DNA from: Wolbachia pipientis
Lineage (GTDB): Bacteria > Pseudomonadota > Alphaproteobacteria > Rickettsiales > Anaplasmataceae
DNA: 64,000 nucleotides
Direction of reading: 5' to 3'
Assembly: GCA_023052945.1 (NCBI GenBank)
Contig: CP095495.1
Location: 1,488,001 to 1,552,000, forward strand
The position numbers were made by a program, and so were the translations under genes. Below, piece after piece: positions 19,430 to 29,289 of this stretch. The notes under the pieces were generated by a model, which was given only the letters and a program-made list of their open reading frames with translations, ran no database searches and was not told the DNA's origin. How positions within the stretch are numbered: the first letter of the stretch is position 1; the number at the start of each line of letters is the position of its first letter.

Positions 19430-19607
19430 AGCATTAGATGGAGAAGGGAAGAACTCTGTCAGCGGTCTTAGATATAGAATCTGTGAGGTAGATAAGAGTT
19501 CCCTTCTCAAGAGTACAGGCTGGACGGTATCGTAGAAAAACCTAAATGGTTCTAATTCTGTATTCACAAGACTAGCCTTACTTTTCATTTTTAATGGTAA
19601 CGTATAT
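19430..19607 (+). ncRNA. Candidate IS110 bridge-RNA leader (speculative)
   Basis: IS110-group elements are known to encode a structured bridge RNA in the non-coding left end upstream of the recombinase. Here about 180 bases upstream of the ATG contain matching segments such as GAGAAGGGAAGAACTCTG and GATAAGAGTTCCCTTCTC, which can pair into a long stem. The same leader is present at 49212-49390 in the other copy. Expression and function are unproven, and the attached recombinase is dead. Confidence 0.35.
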
Positions 19608-20125
19608 ATGATCAACAACTTTTTAGGCATAGACGTATCGAAAGATCGCTTTGATGTTTTTCTCTCATTTATAAGCAAAAAAGGAAGACATGAAACTAGA
19701 AAAAGGAGTTTTAAAAACGAGGATTCTGGGTTTCAAGGTCTACTTAGCTTTCTACAAAAACATAATGTAGAAGAAGTAAAAGCCTGCATGGAGGCTACTG
19801 GTTGTTATAGCGAAGCTTTGGCTGAGTTTCTGCACAACGCTGGACATTTTGTTAGTGTTCTTATTGCATAAAATCTTATGCGAGGAGTAAGCTTATACGA
19901 CAAAAAAATGATCAGACTGATGCAGAAATTATTGCTGATTATTGCCAAAGACAAGAACCAACTCGCTGGACACCACCTGCTCCTGAGTTAAAAAAATTGA
20001 AACATCTTTATCGTTGCTCGGCTGCATTAAAAGATGAATTGACATTAGTAAATAACCACCTAGAAAAAAAAGAGAGGCTACCTAAAGAAGTTGCAAATGC
20101 TTGGGAAGACCTCGCAATCAACATA
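19608..20125 (+). pseudogene. IS110 transposase, frameshifted and truncated
   Basis: The first 87 residues match the DEDD (RuvC-like) N-terminal domain of IS110 recombinases: NFLGIDVSKDRFDVFLS (first Asp) and ACMEATGCYSEALAEFL (Glu region). A stop follows at VSVLIA. One frame over, IKSYARSKLIRQKNDQTDAE (the paired Asp region) continues to the IS5 insertion. The C-terminal Tnp20 domain with the catalytic Ser is missing. The identical lesion occurs in the copy at 48695-49428. Confidence 0.85.
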
Positions 20126-21081
20126 AGACCTGCTGAAAAAGGTGATTGAAAAAATGATGTGAGAGAGGTAGAAGAAGAATAAGCAGATCAAGTAAGGAAA
20201 AAAAATGAGCTTTAGTTACTATAATATGAAAAAATACCCAAGAAACTTTCGTAATATAACAGGTTTAACTATAGAGGAGTTCGAAAAAGTAGTGGAAAAA
20301 GTGAGGTCTGGATAGGAAAAACAGAAAAAGTGTCATGGTAGAAGATCAAAACTACCAACTCTGGAAGATAAGTTGTTTTGCGTAATTTTGTACTATCGCA
20401 CTTACATAACACATAGATTTTTAGGATGCCTATTCAATGTACACAACGCAAATGTATGTAGGTTACTTAAGAGAATAGAGCCATTACTCGCCAAAAAAGT
20501 GACTATAACAAAAGATAGAAGTATGACGCCAGAAAAAATACTGAAGATTTTGGCTGATGTTACAGAACAGCAAATACAGAGACCAGAAGATAGTAAAAAA
20601 CGGAAGAAATCATATTCAGGAAAAAAAAGAACCAACACTATGAAAACTGAGATTATTATCGAAGAAGGAGGAAGAATTTTATCAGTGTCAAAGTCATACC
20701 GTGGTAGAATTAGTGATTTCCGCATAAGGAAACAAGAAAAATATTTACCACTTGATAGCATAAAACATGCCGATTCTGGATATCAAGGTTGGCAAAAATT
20801 GCAAAGCAATGTTATAATTCCATATAAAAAGTATCGTAAAAAGCCATTAACTCCAGAGCATAATAGAAGATTAGCATCATTTAGAATGAGAGTAGAAAAC
20901 AAGATCCGAGAGATAAAGATATTTAAGATTATGTCGAATGTTTATCGCAATTTTCAGAAAAAATATAACCTGAGGTTCAATATTATTGCTGGTATTGTAA
21001 ATCTTAAGCACGCCTTTTAGTTAACCTTGATTTTAGTCACCCTCCTTTCCTTTTTTTTATCGCTTGATTCGCAGCAGGTCT
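20126..21081 (+). mobile_element. IS5-family element, copy D (defective)
   Basis: A complete element with both 10-base ends, inserted into the IS110 remnant on the plus strand. Flanking triplets are ATA and TAT. Sequence right of it is unrelated to IS110, so one flank was lost or exchanged after insertion. Confidence 0.9.
20205..21020 (+). pseudogene. IS5 transposase with in-frame TAG (copy D)
   Basis: The reading frame from ATG 20205 matches the fused eight-A form but has TAG in place of the Trp codon after VRSG. The internal ATG at 20373 leaves a 215-residue product with the full DDE triad but without the N-terminal DNA-binding region. Whether that fragment is made is unknown. Confidence 0.85.
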
Positions 21082-21218
21082 TATGATGTCATCCCAGTGC
21101 CCAGACTACTTGGATCCAGGAAACTTAACTCTACATCAAGTAAATGTACAATAAGAACTAGATTCCAGTGTCAAGCACTGGAATCTCGGCAAACCCTACG
21201 TCATACCGCCGCGGTATC
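21082..21218. repeat. Hairpin repeat spacer
   Basis: It holds the common motif GTCATCCCAGTGCCCAGAC, a CCAGTGTCAAGCACTGG palindrome and a CCGCCGCGG tract. No gene is seen. The same order of motifs (GATCCAGGAAACTTAACTCT then AGTAAATGTACAATAAGAAC) recurs at 35304-35353. Confidence 0.6.
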
Positions 21219-22074
21219 CCTTAGATGTACAGTCCCAGAGTGTGATGGTATGATAAAATGTAAGAAAAAAATACCATCGAAGGAGGAATTATGGTTACAT
21301 GGGTGCGCCCGGACAACAGCGTAGAGCAATACAAAATAGTATAGCAAAGCTTTCCAAACCTTAATCCAAAAACTATTGTCAAATGGAGAAAACGCTCATT
21401 TACTAAAGACGCTCAAAACATCCAAGATCAACTGTTCTAACTTTAGAAGAAGATCGCATTTCGGAAGCATACACTTCTGCCATTAGATGATTGCCTTGCA
21501 GTCTACAATTCCGCACTTCTAGCCTGCATCGCTGTTATAACATTAGCAAACTGCCAGATGTTGATTAAACCAAAAAAGAAATTTAAGAAATATCCTATAG
21601 CATATTGATATTGCAGAAGTCAGAACAGAGGAGGGAAAACTATATCTATTTGTTGCTATAGATCAAATTCACCTATGTTGAGTTACATAAACGTGCTACA
21701 AAACCCATAGCTGCTGAGTTTTTACGTAATTTGATTAAAATTCTACCGCACACTGTTTTGACAGACAACGATATACAATTTACCAACCAGAAACGCCATA
21801 AATACGCTTTCCAACACATATTTGATAGAGTTTGTAAAGAACATAATATTGAACATCGTCTAACAAAAATCTTGGGCAAGTTGAACGAAACTTTAAAAAA
21901 TACTACTACCAATCACATCAGCAATTCACAAAGCATCTTTATATGGCTTACAATTATGCAAAGAGACTCAAAACTCTTAGTGGTCTTACTTCTTTTGAAT
22001 TTATATGTTCTCAGTGCTCCTGAATTGTTTATACTAAATCCTTACCATCACACTCTGGAACTGTACATCTAAGG
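21219..22074 (+). mobile_element. IS481-like remnant with long terminal inverted repeats
   Basis: The ends are about 32-base inverted repeats with one mismatch, starting CCTTAGATGTACAGT and ending ACTGTACATCTAAGG. Inside, a heavily decayed DDE transposase can be pieced together from three frames: HIDIAEV, KLYLFVAID (first Asp region), HTVLTDNDIQFTN (second Asp) and EHNIEHRLTK. Multiple stops and deletions make it inactive, and at 856 bases it is shorter than intact IS481 elements. Confidence 0.75.
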
Positions 22075-22137
22075 AATCCAATTATATATCCAGCCATACT
22101 ATAAGAGATGAGGAAACTAATGAGCATGACTTACAAT

Positions 22138-22180
22138 GCTTAAGCTTAAAGCATTAGATGCTTTTTACAAGATACAAGAC
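22138..22180. repeat. Palindrome plus CTTTTTACAAGATACAAG boundary motif
   Basis: The sequence AATGCTTAAGCTTAAAGCATT is an interrupted palindrome, followed by AGATGCTTTTTACAAGATAC. The same junction marks the IS110 leader end at 19392-19435 and 49385-49428, and half of it precedes IS copy C (18282-18302). Here it has no IS110 next to it, so it may be an empty or deleted site. Confidence 0.5.
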
Positions 22181-22273
22181 AGAAACTTATCAATAAGCCC
22201 CCATCAAGAATCTTATCTGTTAGCTATATATAAAATTTGATACTCTGACTACAATATACTACTATAGATAAAA

Positions 22274-22906
22274 GTGTTATCAATGGAGCAAAGTATGGAA
22301 TTAACAGTAGGAAATAATGTGCCATACTACTATAATACCACAGAAGTGGTATTAATGGAGCAAGGTATGGAATTAGCAGTAGGAAATAATGTGCCATACT
22401 ACTATAATACCACAGAAGTGGTATTAATGGAGCAAGGTATGGAATTAGCAATAGGAAATAATGCACCTGATTTTAGCTTACCAACAGATTCTGGTGAAAT
22501 TTTATCATTAAGTGAATTTTTTGATAAAAAAAATGTAGTTCTTTATTTTTATCCTAAAGACGATACTCCGGGTTGTAGGATGGAGGCAAAAGGCTTTAGA
22601 AATAAAATAGATGATTTTTCTTCCTTTGACACAGTGATAATTGGTGTATCAAAAGATAGTGTTAAGCGCCATGCTAACTTCAAAGCAAAATATTCTCTGC
22701 CATTTTCTTTAGTTTCTGATGAGAATGCTGAAATGTTGGAAAAATATGGTGTTTGGGTAGAGAAGAGTATGTTTGGCAAAAAGTATATGGGAATAGAGCG
22801 CACTACTTTTTTAATAGATAAAAAAGGTAAAGTAGTGAAGATCTGGAAAAATGTAAAAGTTAGTGGGCATGTTGATGAGGTTCTGGAAGAAGTAAGGAGA
22901 ATGTAA
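22274..22906 (+). CDS. bcp: Bcp/PrxQ-type peroxiredoxin with repeated N-terminal extension
   Basis: The conserved protein starts around MELAIGNNAPDFSLP, where ATG 22439 would give a normal length near 155 residues. It contains the peroxidatic cysteine in YPKDDTPGCRMEA, and WKNVKVSGHVDEVL at the end. The PrxQ resolving cysteine five residues later is absent, so it would act as a 1-Cys enzyme. Upstream, two in-frame 24-residue copies (MEQGMELAVGNNVPYYYNTT...) extend the frame to GTG 22274 or ATG 22283. Which start is used is undecided. Bcp reduces peroxides using thioredoxin. recF follows after 16 bases. Confidence 0.9.
   Translation: MLSMEQSMELTVGNNVPYYYNTTEVVLMEQGMELAVGNNVPYYYNTTEVVLMEQGMELAIGNNAPDFSLPTDSGEILSLSEFFDKKNVVLYFYPKDDTPGCRMEAKGFRNKIDDFSSFDTVIIGVSKDSVKRHANFKAKYSLPFSLVSDENAEMLEKYGVWVEKSMFGKKYMGIERTTFLIDKKGKVVKIWKNVKVSGHVDEVLEEVRRM
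22283..22464. repeat. 72-base tandem repeat covering the bcp start
   Basis: Two full 72-base units begin at 22283 and 22355. A third partial unit begins at 22427 and merges into bcp. Each unit opens with ATGGAGCAA-GTATGGAATT and contains the TACTACTATAATACCAC block. As 72 is divisible by three and there is no stop, the repeat extends the bcp frame. The DNA just before the first unit is a weaker match to the unit's end, so the duplication probably copied a promoter/start region. Confidence 0.85.
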
Positions 22907-22922
22907 ACTAAAGAATAGGTTA

Positions 22923-24002
22923 ATGGCTACCCATTGCTACATAAAAAAGCTGAAATTACATAATTTTCGTAGCCACTCAAACTTTGAGCTGGATTCAGAT
23001 GATAGCTCAGTTGTAATAACTGGCGAAAATGGTATTGGTAAAACTAATATACTTGAAGCAATCTCGTTGCTTGCTAAAAGCAATGGAATGAAAAAAGCAA
23101 AAGCCAGTGAGATACAAAATAGATTCAGTAATGAAGATTGGGTAGTGCACTATGATTTTTTTAATGGAACGGATTTTAATTCAATTGGTATCGCAAAGAG
23201 TTTTGATAAGAAACTAATACAAATTGATGGAAAAACGCAATCAAGTTATTCATCTCTGTATAAGATATCCAATGTAATATGGCTGATTCCACAAATGGAC
23301 TATGTTCTTCTTAATTCTCCAAGTGACAGATTAAAATTTTTAGACCGTATAGTTTCACTGTTTGAAGAAAATTACACTTGCTGCTACATGAAATATAGAA
23401 AAGCTAAACATGAGCGAAGTAAACTGTTGAGAGAGAACACCTTGGACGAAAATTGGCTCTCTAGTCTTGAAAACATAATGGTCGTTAATGCAGTTAGTAT
23501 TTTACGTATGCGATCGTCTGTTTTAAAGACACTACAAGACACAATTGATAACCATTCCAGTGAGTTTTTTCCGAAGGCAAGTTTGAAATTCAGCAGCCAG
23601 CTAACTTTGGACGATACTGCAGAATATTTTCAGAATCGTCTAAAGGAAAACAGAGAAAAAGATTCATTGACTGGTAGAGTAACCTTTGGTGTGCATAACG
23701 ATAATTTTCGGGTTTTTTGTCAAAAAAGAAACGTACCAATAAATCTGTGCTCCACTGGAGAACAAAAGTTATTACTGCTTTCTATTATTTTATCCAGTGT
23801 AAAAGCAAGGTGTATTCATTACAATAAGGCACCACTTCTTCTACTTGATGATATAATGTCTCATCTAGATAAACATTACAGAAAGGCGTTAATAGAGGAA
23901 GTGTTAAGTATTCAATGTCAAACTTGGATAACTGATGTAAATCAAGATAATTTCAATAGCTATCTTTATTCTTTCAAGTTTTTTGAATTATTAAGTAAAT
24001 AA
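22923..24002 (+). CDS. recF: DNA replication and repair protein RecF
   Basis: An SMC-like ATPase that loads RecA at gaps with RecO and RecR. The 359-residue protein has LKLHNFRSHSNFEL, Walker A TGENGIGKTN, the ABC-type signature LCSTGEQKLLLLSI and Walker B APLLLLDDIMSHLD, in the expected order and spacing. It is probably co-transcribed with bcp. Confidence 0.96.
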   Translation: MATHCYIKKLKLHNFRSHSNFELDSDDSSVVITGENGIGKTNILEAISLLAKSNGMKKAKASEIQNRFSNEDWVVHYDFFNGTDFNSIGIAKSFDKKLIQIDGKTQSSYSSLYKISNVIWLIPQMDYVLLNSPSDRLKFLDRIVSLFEENYTCCYMKYRKAKHERSKLLRENTLDENWLSSLENIMVVNAVSILRMRSSVLKTLQDTIDNHSSEFFPKASLKFSSQLTLDDTAEYFQNRLKENREKDSLTGRVTFGVHNDNFRVFCQKRNVPINLCSTGEQKLLLLSIILSSVKARCIHYNKAPLLLLDDIMSHLDKHYRKALIEEVLSIQCQTWITDVNQDNFNSYLYSFKFFELLSK

Positions 24003-24376
24003 GTGACAATATTCTTCTGCAAAAGGAAAGAAATACTTACGTCCTTGGTCTTTTATTATATGACTGTGACCTTACCCATAACTGTACGAACATTGTGCTA
24101 CCAGAAGGGCAATGCCTCTTATCCAAGTACCCTCTTCTTGTCATTCCAGTCTGGAATCCAGTTTTCCATATAATCTCATCAAAAATGTTTATTTTCTAGC
24201 TACTTTTATACTTATCAACTCAGTATGCTTACTTACAATTAAAATTCCTGGATCCCAGACTGGAATGACACCCTCCTGATGGGCCAAAATCACAACGTTC
24301 GTACAGTTGTGGACCTTACCCAGATGATATGAATAAGTATTGCTTGGTTGAAAGTAAGAGAAGATAATAGTACATA
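24003..24376. other. Gene-free stretch downstream of recF
   Basis: No coding region is supported in these 374 bases. The centre is a long imperfect palindromic element (listed separately). A direct repeat, GACCTTACCCA, stands just outside both ends of that element (24068-24078 and 24311-24321). Confidence 0.6.
24079..24310. repeat. MITE-like composite palindrome, copy 1
   Basis: Outer arms ACTGTACGAACATTGTG and CACAACGTTCGTACAGTT are inverted repeats. Inside them lies a second inverted pair, CATTCCAGTCTGGAATCCAG and CTGGATCCCAGACTGGAATG. The middle has no open frame. Related structures at 35371-35596 and 43221-43514 share the outer and inner arms. An 11-base direct repeat flanks this copy. 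Confidence 0.65.
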
Positions 24377-24843
24377 AGACCTGCTGAAAAAGGTGATTGA
24401 AAAAATGATGTGAGAGAGGTAGAAGAAGAATAAGCAGATCAAGTAAGGGAAAAAAATGAGCTTTAGTTACTATAATATAAAAAAACACCCAAGAAACTTT
24501 CGTAATATAACAGGTTTAACTATAGAGGAGTTCGAAAAAGTAGTGGAAAAAGTGAGGTCTGGATGGGAAAAACAGAAAAAGTGTCATGGTAGAAGATCAA
24601 AACTACCAACTCTGGAAGATAAGTTGTTTTGCGTAATTTTGTACTATCGCACTTACATAACACATAGATTTTTAGGATGCCTATTCAATGTACACAACGC
24701 AAATGTATGTAGGTTACTTAAGAGAATAGAGCCATTACTCGCCAAAAAAGTGACTATAACAAAAGATAGAAGTATGACGCCAGAAAAAATACTGAAGATT
24801 TTGGCTGATGTTACAGAACAGCAAATACAGAGACCAGAAGATA

Positions 24844-25799
24844 AGACCTGCTGCGAATCAAGCGATAAAAAAAAGGAAAGGAGGGTGACTAAAATCAAGG
24901 TTAACTAAAAGGCGTGCTTAAGATTTACAATACCAGCAATAATATTGAACCTCAGGTTATATTTTTTCTGAAAATTGCGATAAACATTCGACATAATCTT
25001 AAATATCTTTATCTCTCGGATCTTGTTTTCTACTCTCATTCTAAATGATGCTAATCTTCTATTATGCTCTGGAGTTAATGGCTTTTTACGATACTTTTTA
25101 TATGGAATTATAACATTGCTTTGCAATTTTTGCCAACCTTGATATCCAGAATCGGCATGTTTTATGCTATCAAGTGGTAAATATTTTTCTTGTTTCCTTA
25201 TGCGGAAATCACTAATTCTACCACGGTATGACTTTGACACTGATAAAATTCTTCCTCCTTCTTCGATAATAATCTCAGTTTTCATAGTGTTGGTTCTTTT
25301 TTTTCCTGAATATGATTTCTTCCGTTTTTTACTATCTTCTGGTCTCTGTATTTGCTGTTCTGTAACATCAGCCAAAATCTTCAGTATTTTTTCTGGCGTC
25401 ATACTTCTATCTTTTGTTATAGTCACTTTTTTGGCGAGTAATGGCTCTATTCTCTTAAGTAACCTACATACATTTGCGTTGTGTACATTGAATAGGCATC
25501 CTAAAAATCTATGTGTTATGTAAGTGCGATAGTACAAAATTACGCAAAACAACTTATCTTCCAGAGTTGGTAGTTTTGATCTTCTACCATGACACTTTTT
25601 CTGTTTTTCCCATCCAGACCTCACTTTTTCCACTACTTTTTCGAACTCCTCTATAGTTAAACCTGTTATATTACGAAAGTTTCTTGGGTGTTTTTTCATA
25701 TTATAGTAACTAAAGCTCATTTTTTTTCCTTACTTGATCTGCTTATTCTTCTTCTACCTCTCTCACATCATTTTTTCAATCACCTTTTTCAGCAGATCT
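24844..25799 (-). mobile_element. IS5-family element, copy F (nested, intact)
   Basis: A complete copy in opposite orientation inside copy E. The target duplication is ATA (24841-24843 and 25800-25802), which shows that the element makes 3-base duplications. The right end reads AGCAGATCT instead of AGCAGGTCT, a one-base change in the terminal repeat. Confidence 0.94.
24905..25720 (-). CDS. IS5-family transposase, fused form (copy F)
   Basis: Identical in translation to the 271-residue transposase of copies B and G, with all three catalytic acidic residues and the eight-A junction. Being intact and nested in another copy, it is one of the most recent insertions in the window. Confidence 0.93.
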   Translation of the reverse strand: MSFSYYNMKKHPRNFRNITGLTIEEFEKVVEKVRSGWEKQKKCHGRRSKLPTLEDKLFCVILYYRTYITHRFLGCLFNVHNANVCRLLKRIEPLLAKKVTITKDRSMTPEKILKILADVTEQQIQRPEDSKKRKKSYSGKKRTNTMKTEIIIEEGGRILSVSKSYRGRISDFRIRKQEKYLPLDSIKHADSGYQGWQKLQSNVIIPYKKYRKKPLTPEHNRRLASFRMRVENKIREIKIFKIMSNVYRNFQKKYNLRFNIIAGIVNLKHAF

Positions 25800-26290
25800 A
25801 TAGTAAAAAACGGAAGAAATCATATTCAGGAAAAAAAGAACCAACACTATGAAAACTGAGATTATTATCGAAGAAGGAGGAAGAATTTTATCAGTGTCAA
25901 AGTCATACCGTGGTAGAATTAGTGATTTCCGCATAAGGAAACAAGAAAAATATTTACCACTTGATAGCATAAAACATGCCGATTCTGGATATCAAGGTTG
26001 GCAAAAATTGCAAAGCAATGTTATAATTCCATATAAAAAGTATCGTAAAAAGCCATTAACTCCAGAGCATAATAGAAGATTAGCATCATTTAGAATGAGA
26101 GTAGAAAACAAGATCCGAGAGATAAAGATATTTAAGATTATGTCGAATGTTTATCGCAATTTTCAGAAAAAATATAACCTGAGGTTCAATATTATTGCTG
26201 GTATTGTAAATCTTAAGCACGCCTTTTAGTTAACCTTGATTTTAGTCACCCTCCTTTCCTTTTTTTTATCGCTTGATTCGCAGCAGGTCT

Positions 26291-26680
26291 ATTGATGCAT
26301 TAGAGGTCTGAGGCGACTTTTGATGGTGTGCCAACAATGCTCTATCGGATTTAAATCAGGTGAATATGTTGGAAGATAAAGCAAATGACAGCCAAAAGAC
26401 TCTATTAATGACTTTGTTTTGGGAGTTTTATGGAATGCAGCATTATCTATAACTATGCCGCTGCAATTGTGGTTCGCTTTAACCATACATTAAATACATC
26501 TTTATTACACCCTCCTGTGAAGGTCATTGGTGCAATAAACTTCTTTTCAATCCATCCACCTATTATACTCACTCTTTCCCACTTTTTTCCTGGAACATCA
26601 GCATATATTTTTTCTCCTCTTGGAGCTCATGCATATTCTCGGTATAGAATATATTATACCTTTATCATTCGCTTTTGAAA
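26291..26680 (-). pseudogene. IS630-family transposase remnant
   Basis: The C-terminal catalytic part reads IVIDNAAFHKTPKT (Asp of the DDE triad), SFGCHLLYLPTYSPDLNPIE (final Glu) and CWHTIKSRLR. An upstream piece in another frame reads KIYADVPGKKWERVSIIGGW and IAPMTFTGGCNKDVFNVWL, separated by a frameshift and with a TGA farther upstream. It is cut on its 3' side by IS copy E. The family is IS630/Tc1-like (DDE_3). Confidence 0.8.
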
Positions 26681-26686
26681 ATACTA

Positions 26687-26801
26687 TAAAACAGAAACAA
26701 AAGTGTTGTTTATTGCAGCTTTTGGGTAATTTAATAGTAAAAATTTTAGAGAGAAATTTTATACACTATCACTGATATTCTCCCTTAAGTTGACGCCATT
26801 G
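26687..26801. repeat. Dispersed 115-base repeat downstream of leuS
   Basis: It matches 37307-37422 in the same orientation at roughly 85-90 percent by eye, sharing AACAGAAACAAAAGTG, GCAGCTTTTGGGTAATTTAA and CTTAAGTTGA-GCCATTG. Both copies sit a few dozen bases beyond the 3' end of a minus-strand core gene (leuS, glmS). It could be the end of a decayed element; no open frame is present. Confidence 0.7.
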
Positions 26802-26825
26802 CCTGAACAGATACACTCGGATTTT

Positions 26826-29277
26826 TTATATAACTATATTTACTATCTTATTTGGTACAGCATATACAGTGCGAACTTTGCTTTGACCGATCTTACTGGA
26901 CACAGAGTCTATCGCTATTTTCTTCAATTCTTCTTGAGGTAAGTTAATTGCTACCTTTATTGTTGTGCGTAATTTTCCATTGATTTGCACTGCTATAGTT
27001 ACCGTATCGTCAACTAATAATGATTCATCAGCTTTTGGCCAAGGTTGACCTCCTATTTCTTGCCATAGGCTTTCAGCTAGATGTGGTATGAATGGTTCGA
27101 TTACTCTGATTAATATACATATACCTTCATCAATAAGAGATTTTCCAGTTTTTACATCTATTTCAGCTATTAAATTCGTCATCTCACGAAATTTTGCCAC
27201 TACACAGTTTAATCTGCAGTTTTCCAAGTCATCTGTAAGTCCGTGTAAGAGTTTATGAATTTTTTTTCTGTACTCTAGAAGTCCACCCGTAACACTCTCA
27301 TTATCATAGTGTATATTTACAGGTCTCAGCTGCATTACCATACGCCACAACTTGTTTATATAACGAGAACAACCTTCCACGCCATCATCGGACCATTCCA
27401 TATCTTTCTCTGGAGGAGTGTCGGACAACACAAACAAGCGAGCAGTATCAGCACCATATTTTTCTATGATAAAATTTGGATCAACTGTGTTCTTTTTCGA
27501 CTTGCTCATTTTTTCAACTTTGCCCACTTGAACCTTAGCTCCTTGTGCAATCAACTCTTTTGCTTCTGCGGGAAATAGCCACTTACCATTTTCGTCTTTA
27601 TAAGTTGCATGGCAGACCATTCCTTGGGTGATTAAAGTAGAGAAAGGCTCTTTAATATCAAAATAGCCACATTTGGTTAAAGCACGGCAGAAAAATCGTG
27701 AGTAAAGCAAATGCAGAATTGCATGTTCTATCCCACCTATATAATAATCAACAGGCATAAAACGATTACATGCATCTTTGTCTATTGATTTATCTTCACT
27801 ACAGAATGCAGCAAAATACCAGGAAGACTCAAAAAAGGTGTCGAATGTATCAGTTTCACGCTCTGCTTGCTTTCCACATTTTGGGCAATCAACGAACTTC
27901 CAAGTTGGGTGCTTATCCAGCGGATTGCCACCACTTGTAAATTCTACATCTGCAGGTAGAACCACAGGAAGGTCTTTTTCTGGCACTGGAACAGTTCCGC
28001 AATCTTTACAATATATTATAGGTATAGGGCATCCCCAATAACGTTGCCTTGAAATTCCCCAATCATGTAAACGATAGTTTATCGTTTTCTTGCCTATTCC
28101 TTTTTCTTCAAGCTTTTTAATGGCTACTTCCTTTGCTTTGCTGACAGTTAATCCGTTTAAGAATTCAGAATTGAACATTACCCCATCGCCGGTGTATACT
28201 TCTTTTAAGGTCTCTATGGCTTGTGCACCCTCTTCACGAACTACAGGAATAACCGGCAAATCGTATTTCTGCGCAAATTCAAAATCACGCTGATCATGTG
28301 CAGGGCAACCCAAAATCGCGCCTTCTCCATATTCCATCAACACAAAATTCGCTATGTAAAGTGGCAATTCCTTATCAAGAAATGGATGTTTGACGTTTAA
28401 TCCGGTGTAAACTCCTATTTTTTCGTCATTCTCTCCCTTTGTTTTTATGTTATCGATAAAGTCCTGTATTTCTTCGTTTTTGCAATTCTGCACAATAGGG
28501 TGCTCTGCTGCCACTGCACAAAAAGAAGCCCCAAACAAAGTATGAGGATAAGTTGTAAAAACCTTCAATTTCTTATTTAAGCCAACGATTTCAAACTCTA
28601 TAGTTGCCCCTTCAGATTTCCCCACCCAGCGCTCCTGCATTGTTTTGACTTTTTCTGGCCCAATTTTTTAAACTTTGCAAGCACTTGAGTAAATCTTCAG
28701 CAAAATCAGTAATCTTTAAAAACCATTGGGATAACTTACGTTTCTCAACAATTGCGCCTGATCGCCACCCTTTTCCATCAACCACCTGTTCATTTGCAAG
28801 CACTGTTTGGTCCACTGGATCCCAGTTAACCCATGACTCTTTTCGATAGGCAAGCCCATGCTTTAAAAAATCCAGGAAAAATTTTTGTTCGTGTTTGTAG
28901 TAATCAGGCTCACATGTGGAAAGTTCACGCTCCCAATTATAAGAAAGACCTATAGATTTCAACTGTGTACGCATATTATCTATATTCTCTTTTGTCCATG
29001 TTTCAGGGCTAATATTATTGTCCCTTGCTGCATTTTCAGCTGGTAATCCAAACGCATCCCAGCCAATTGGATGCAAAACCTCAAATCCACGAGCTCTCTT
29101 GTAACGCGCTATCACATCCCCTATTGCATAGTTACGTAAGTGCCCCATATGAATTTTACCGGATGGATATGGAAACATCTCCAATACGTAACATTTCTCT
29201 TGTTCACTATTCTTGCTTACAGAAAAATCCCATTTATCTTGATAAAATTTTTCAACACTTTTAAAATCATATTTCAT
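26826..29277 (-). pseudogene. leuS: Leucyl-tRNA synthetase, single-base frameshift
   Basis: LeuRS is an essential class I synthetase. Together the two frames give about 817 codons, a normal length. The first 221-codon frame has the HIGH-type motif [15 protein letters not shown]. The second has the editing domain, [12 protein letters not shown] and the KMSKS motif ([15 protein letters not shown]). They are out of register at about 28660, where TTGGGCC stands in place of the TTGGCC needed for [15 protein letters not shown]. One extra G explains the break. No second leuS is in the window, so a sequencing or assembly error must be considered first. The gene follows the M23-like lipoprotein by 12 bases. 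Confidence 0.85.
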
Positions 29278-29289
29278 ATAAATCCAAAT

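Larger units (their letters stand above)
19392..20125 (+). mobile_element. IS110-family remnant, 5' portion
   Basis: The left part consists of a non-coding leader of about 190 bases followed by the start of an IS110-type transposase at 19608. IS copy D then interrupts it, and no 3' half is found on the other side. IS110 elements lack classical terminal inverted repeats, so the true left end is uncertain. The boundary given is where similarity to the 49-kb copy starts. Confidence 0.75.
19392..20730. repeat. 1.34-kb inverted repeat, arm 1 (partner at 48091-49428)
   Basis: This block comprises the IS110 remnant plus the first about 600 bases of the IS5 copy D inserted in it. It is repeated in inverse orientation at 48091-49428 with near identity, including the IS5 insertion point and the shared TAG. 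Both arms start with CTTGTATCTTGTAAAAAGC. The two arms delimit a 27-kb core-gene segment. Confidence 0.85.
24456..26229 (+). pseudogene. IS5 transposase disrupted by nested IS (copy E)
   Basis: orfA starts at 24456 and is cut after QRPED at 24843, where the nested copy adds foreign codons. orfB (25849-26229, 126 residues) is intact. No functional fusion can be made across the inserted element. Confidence 0.88.
24377..26290 (+). mobile_element. IS5-family element, copy E, interrupted by copy F
   Basis: A plus-strand copy in two parts (24377-24843 and 25800-26290) with copy F inserted between them. Removing copy F and one ATA rejoins GAAGATAGTAAAAAACGG, the normal internal sequence. The transposase, if joined, is the seven-A two-frame form and starts MSFSYYNIKK, with Ile for the usual Met. 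Confidence 0.92.

Noticed and set aside
22224-22466. A minus-strand frame with three repeated hydrophobic segments opposite the bcp start
   Set aside because: It is the shadow of the 72-base tandem repeat on the other strand; the plus strand has the conserved peroxiredoxin in frame and no ribosome site supports the minus frame.
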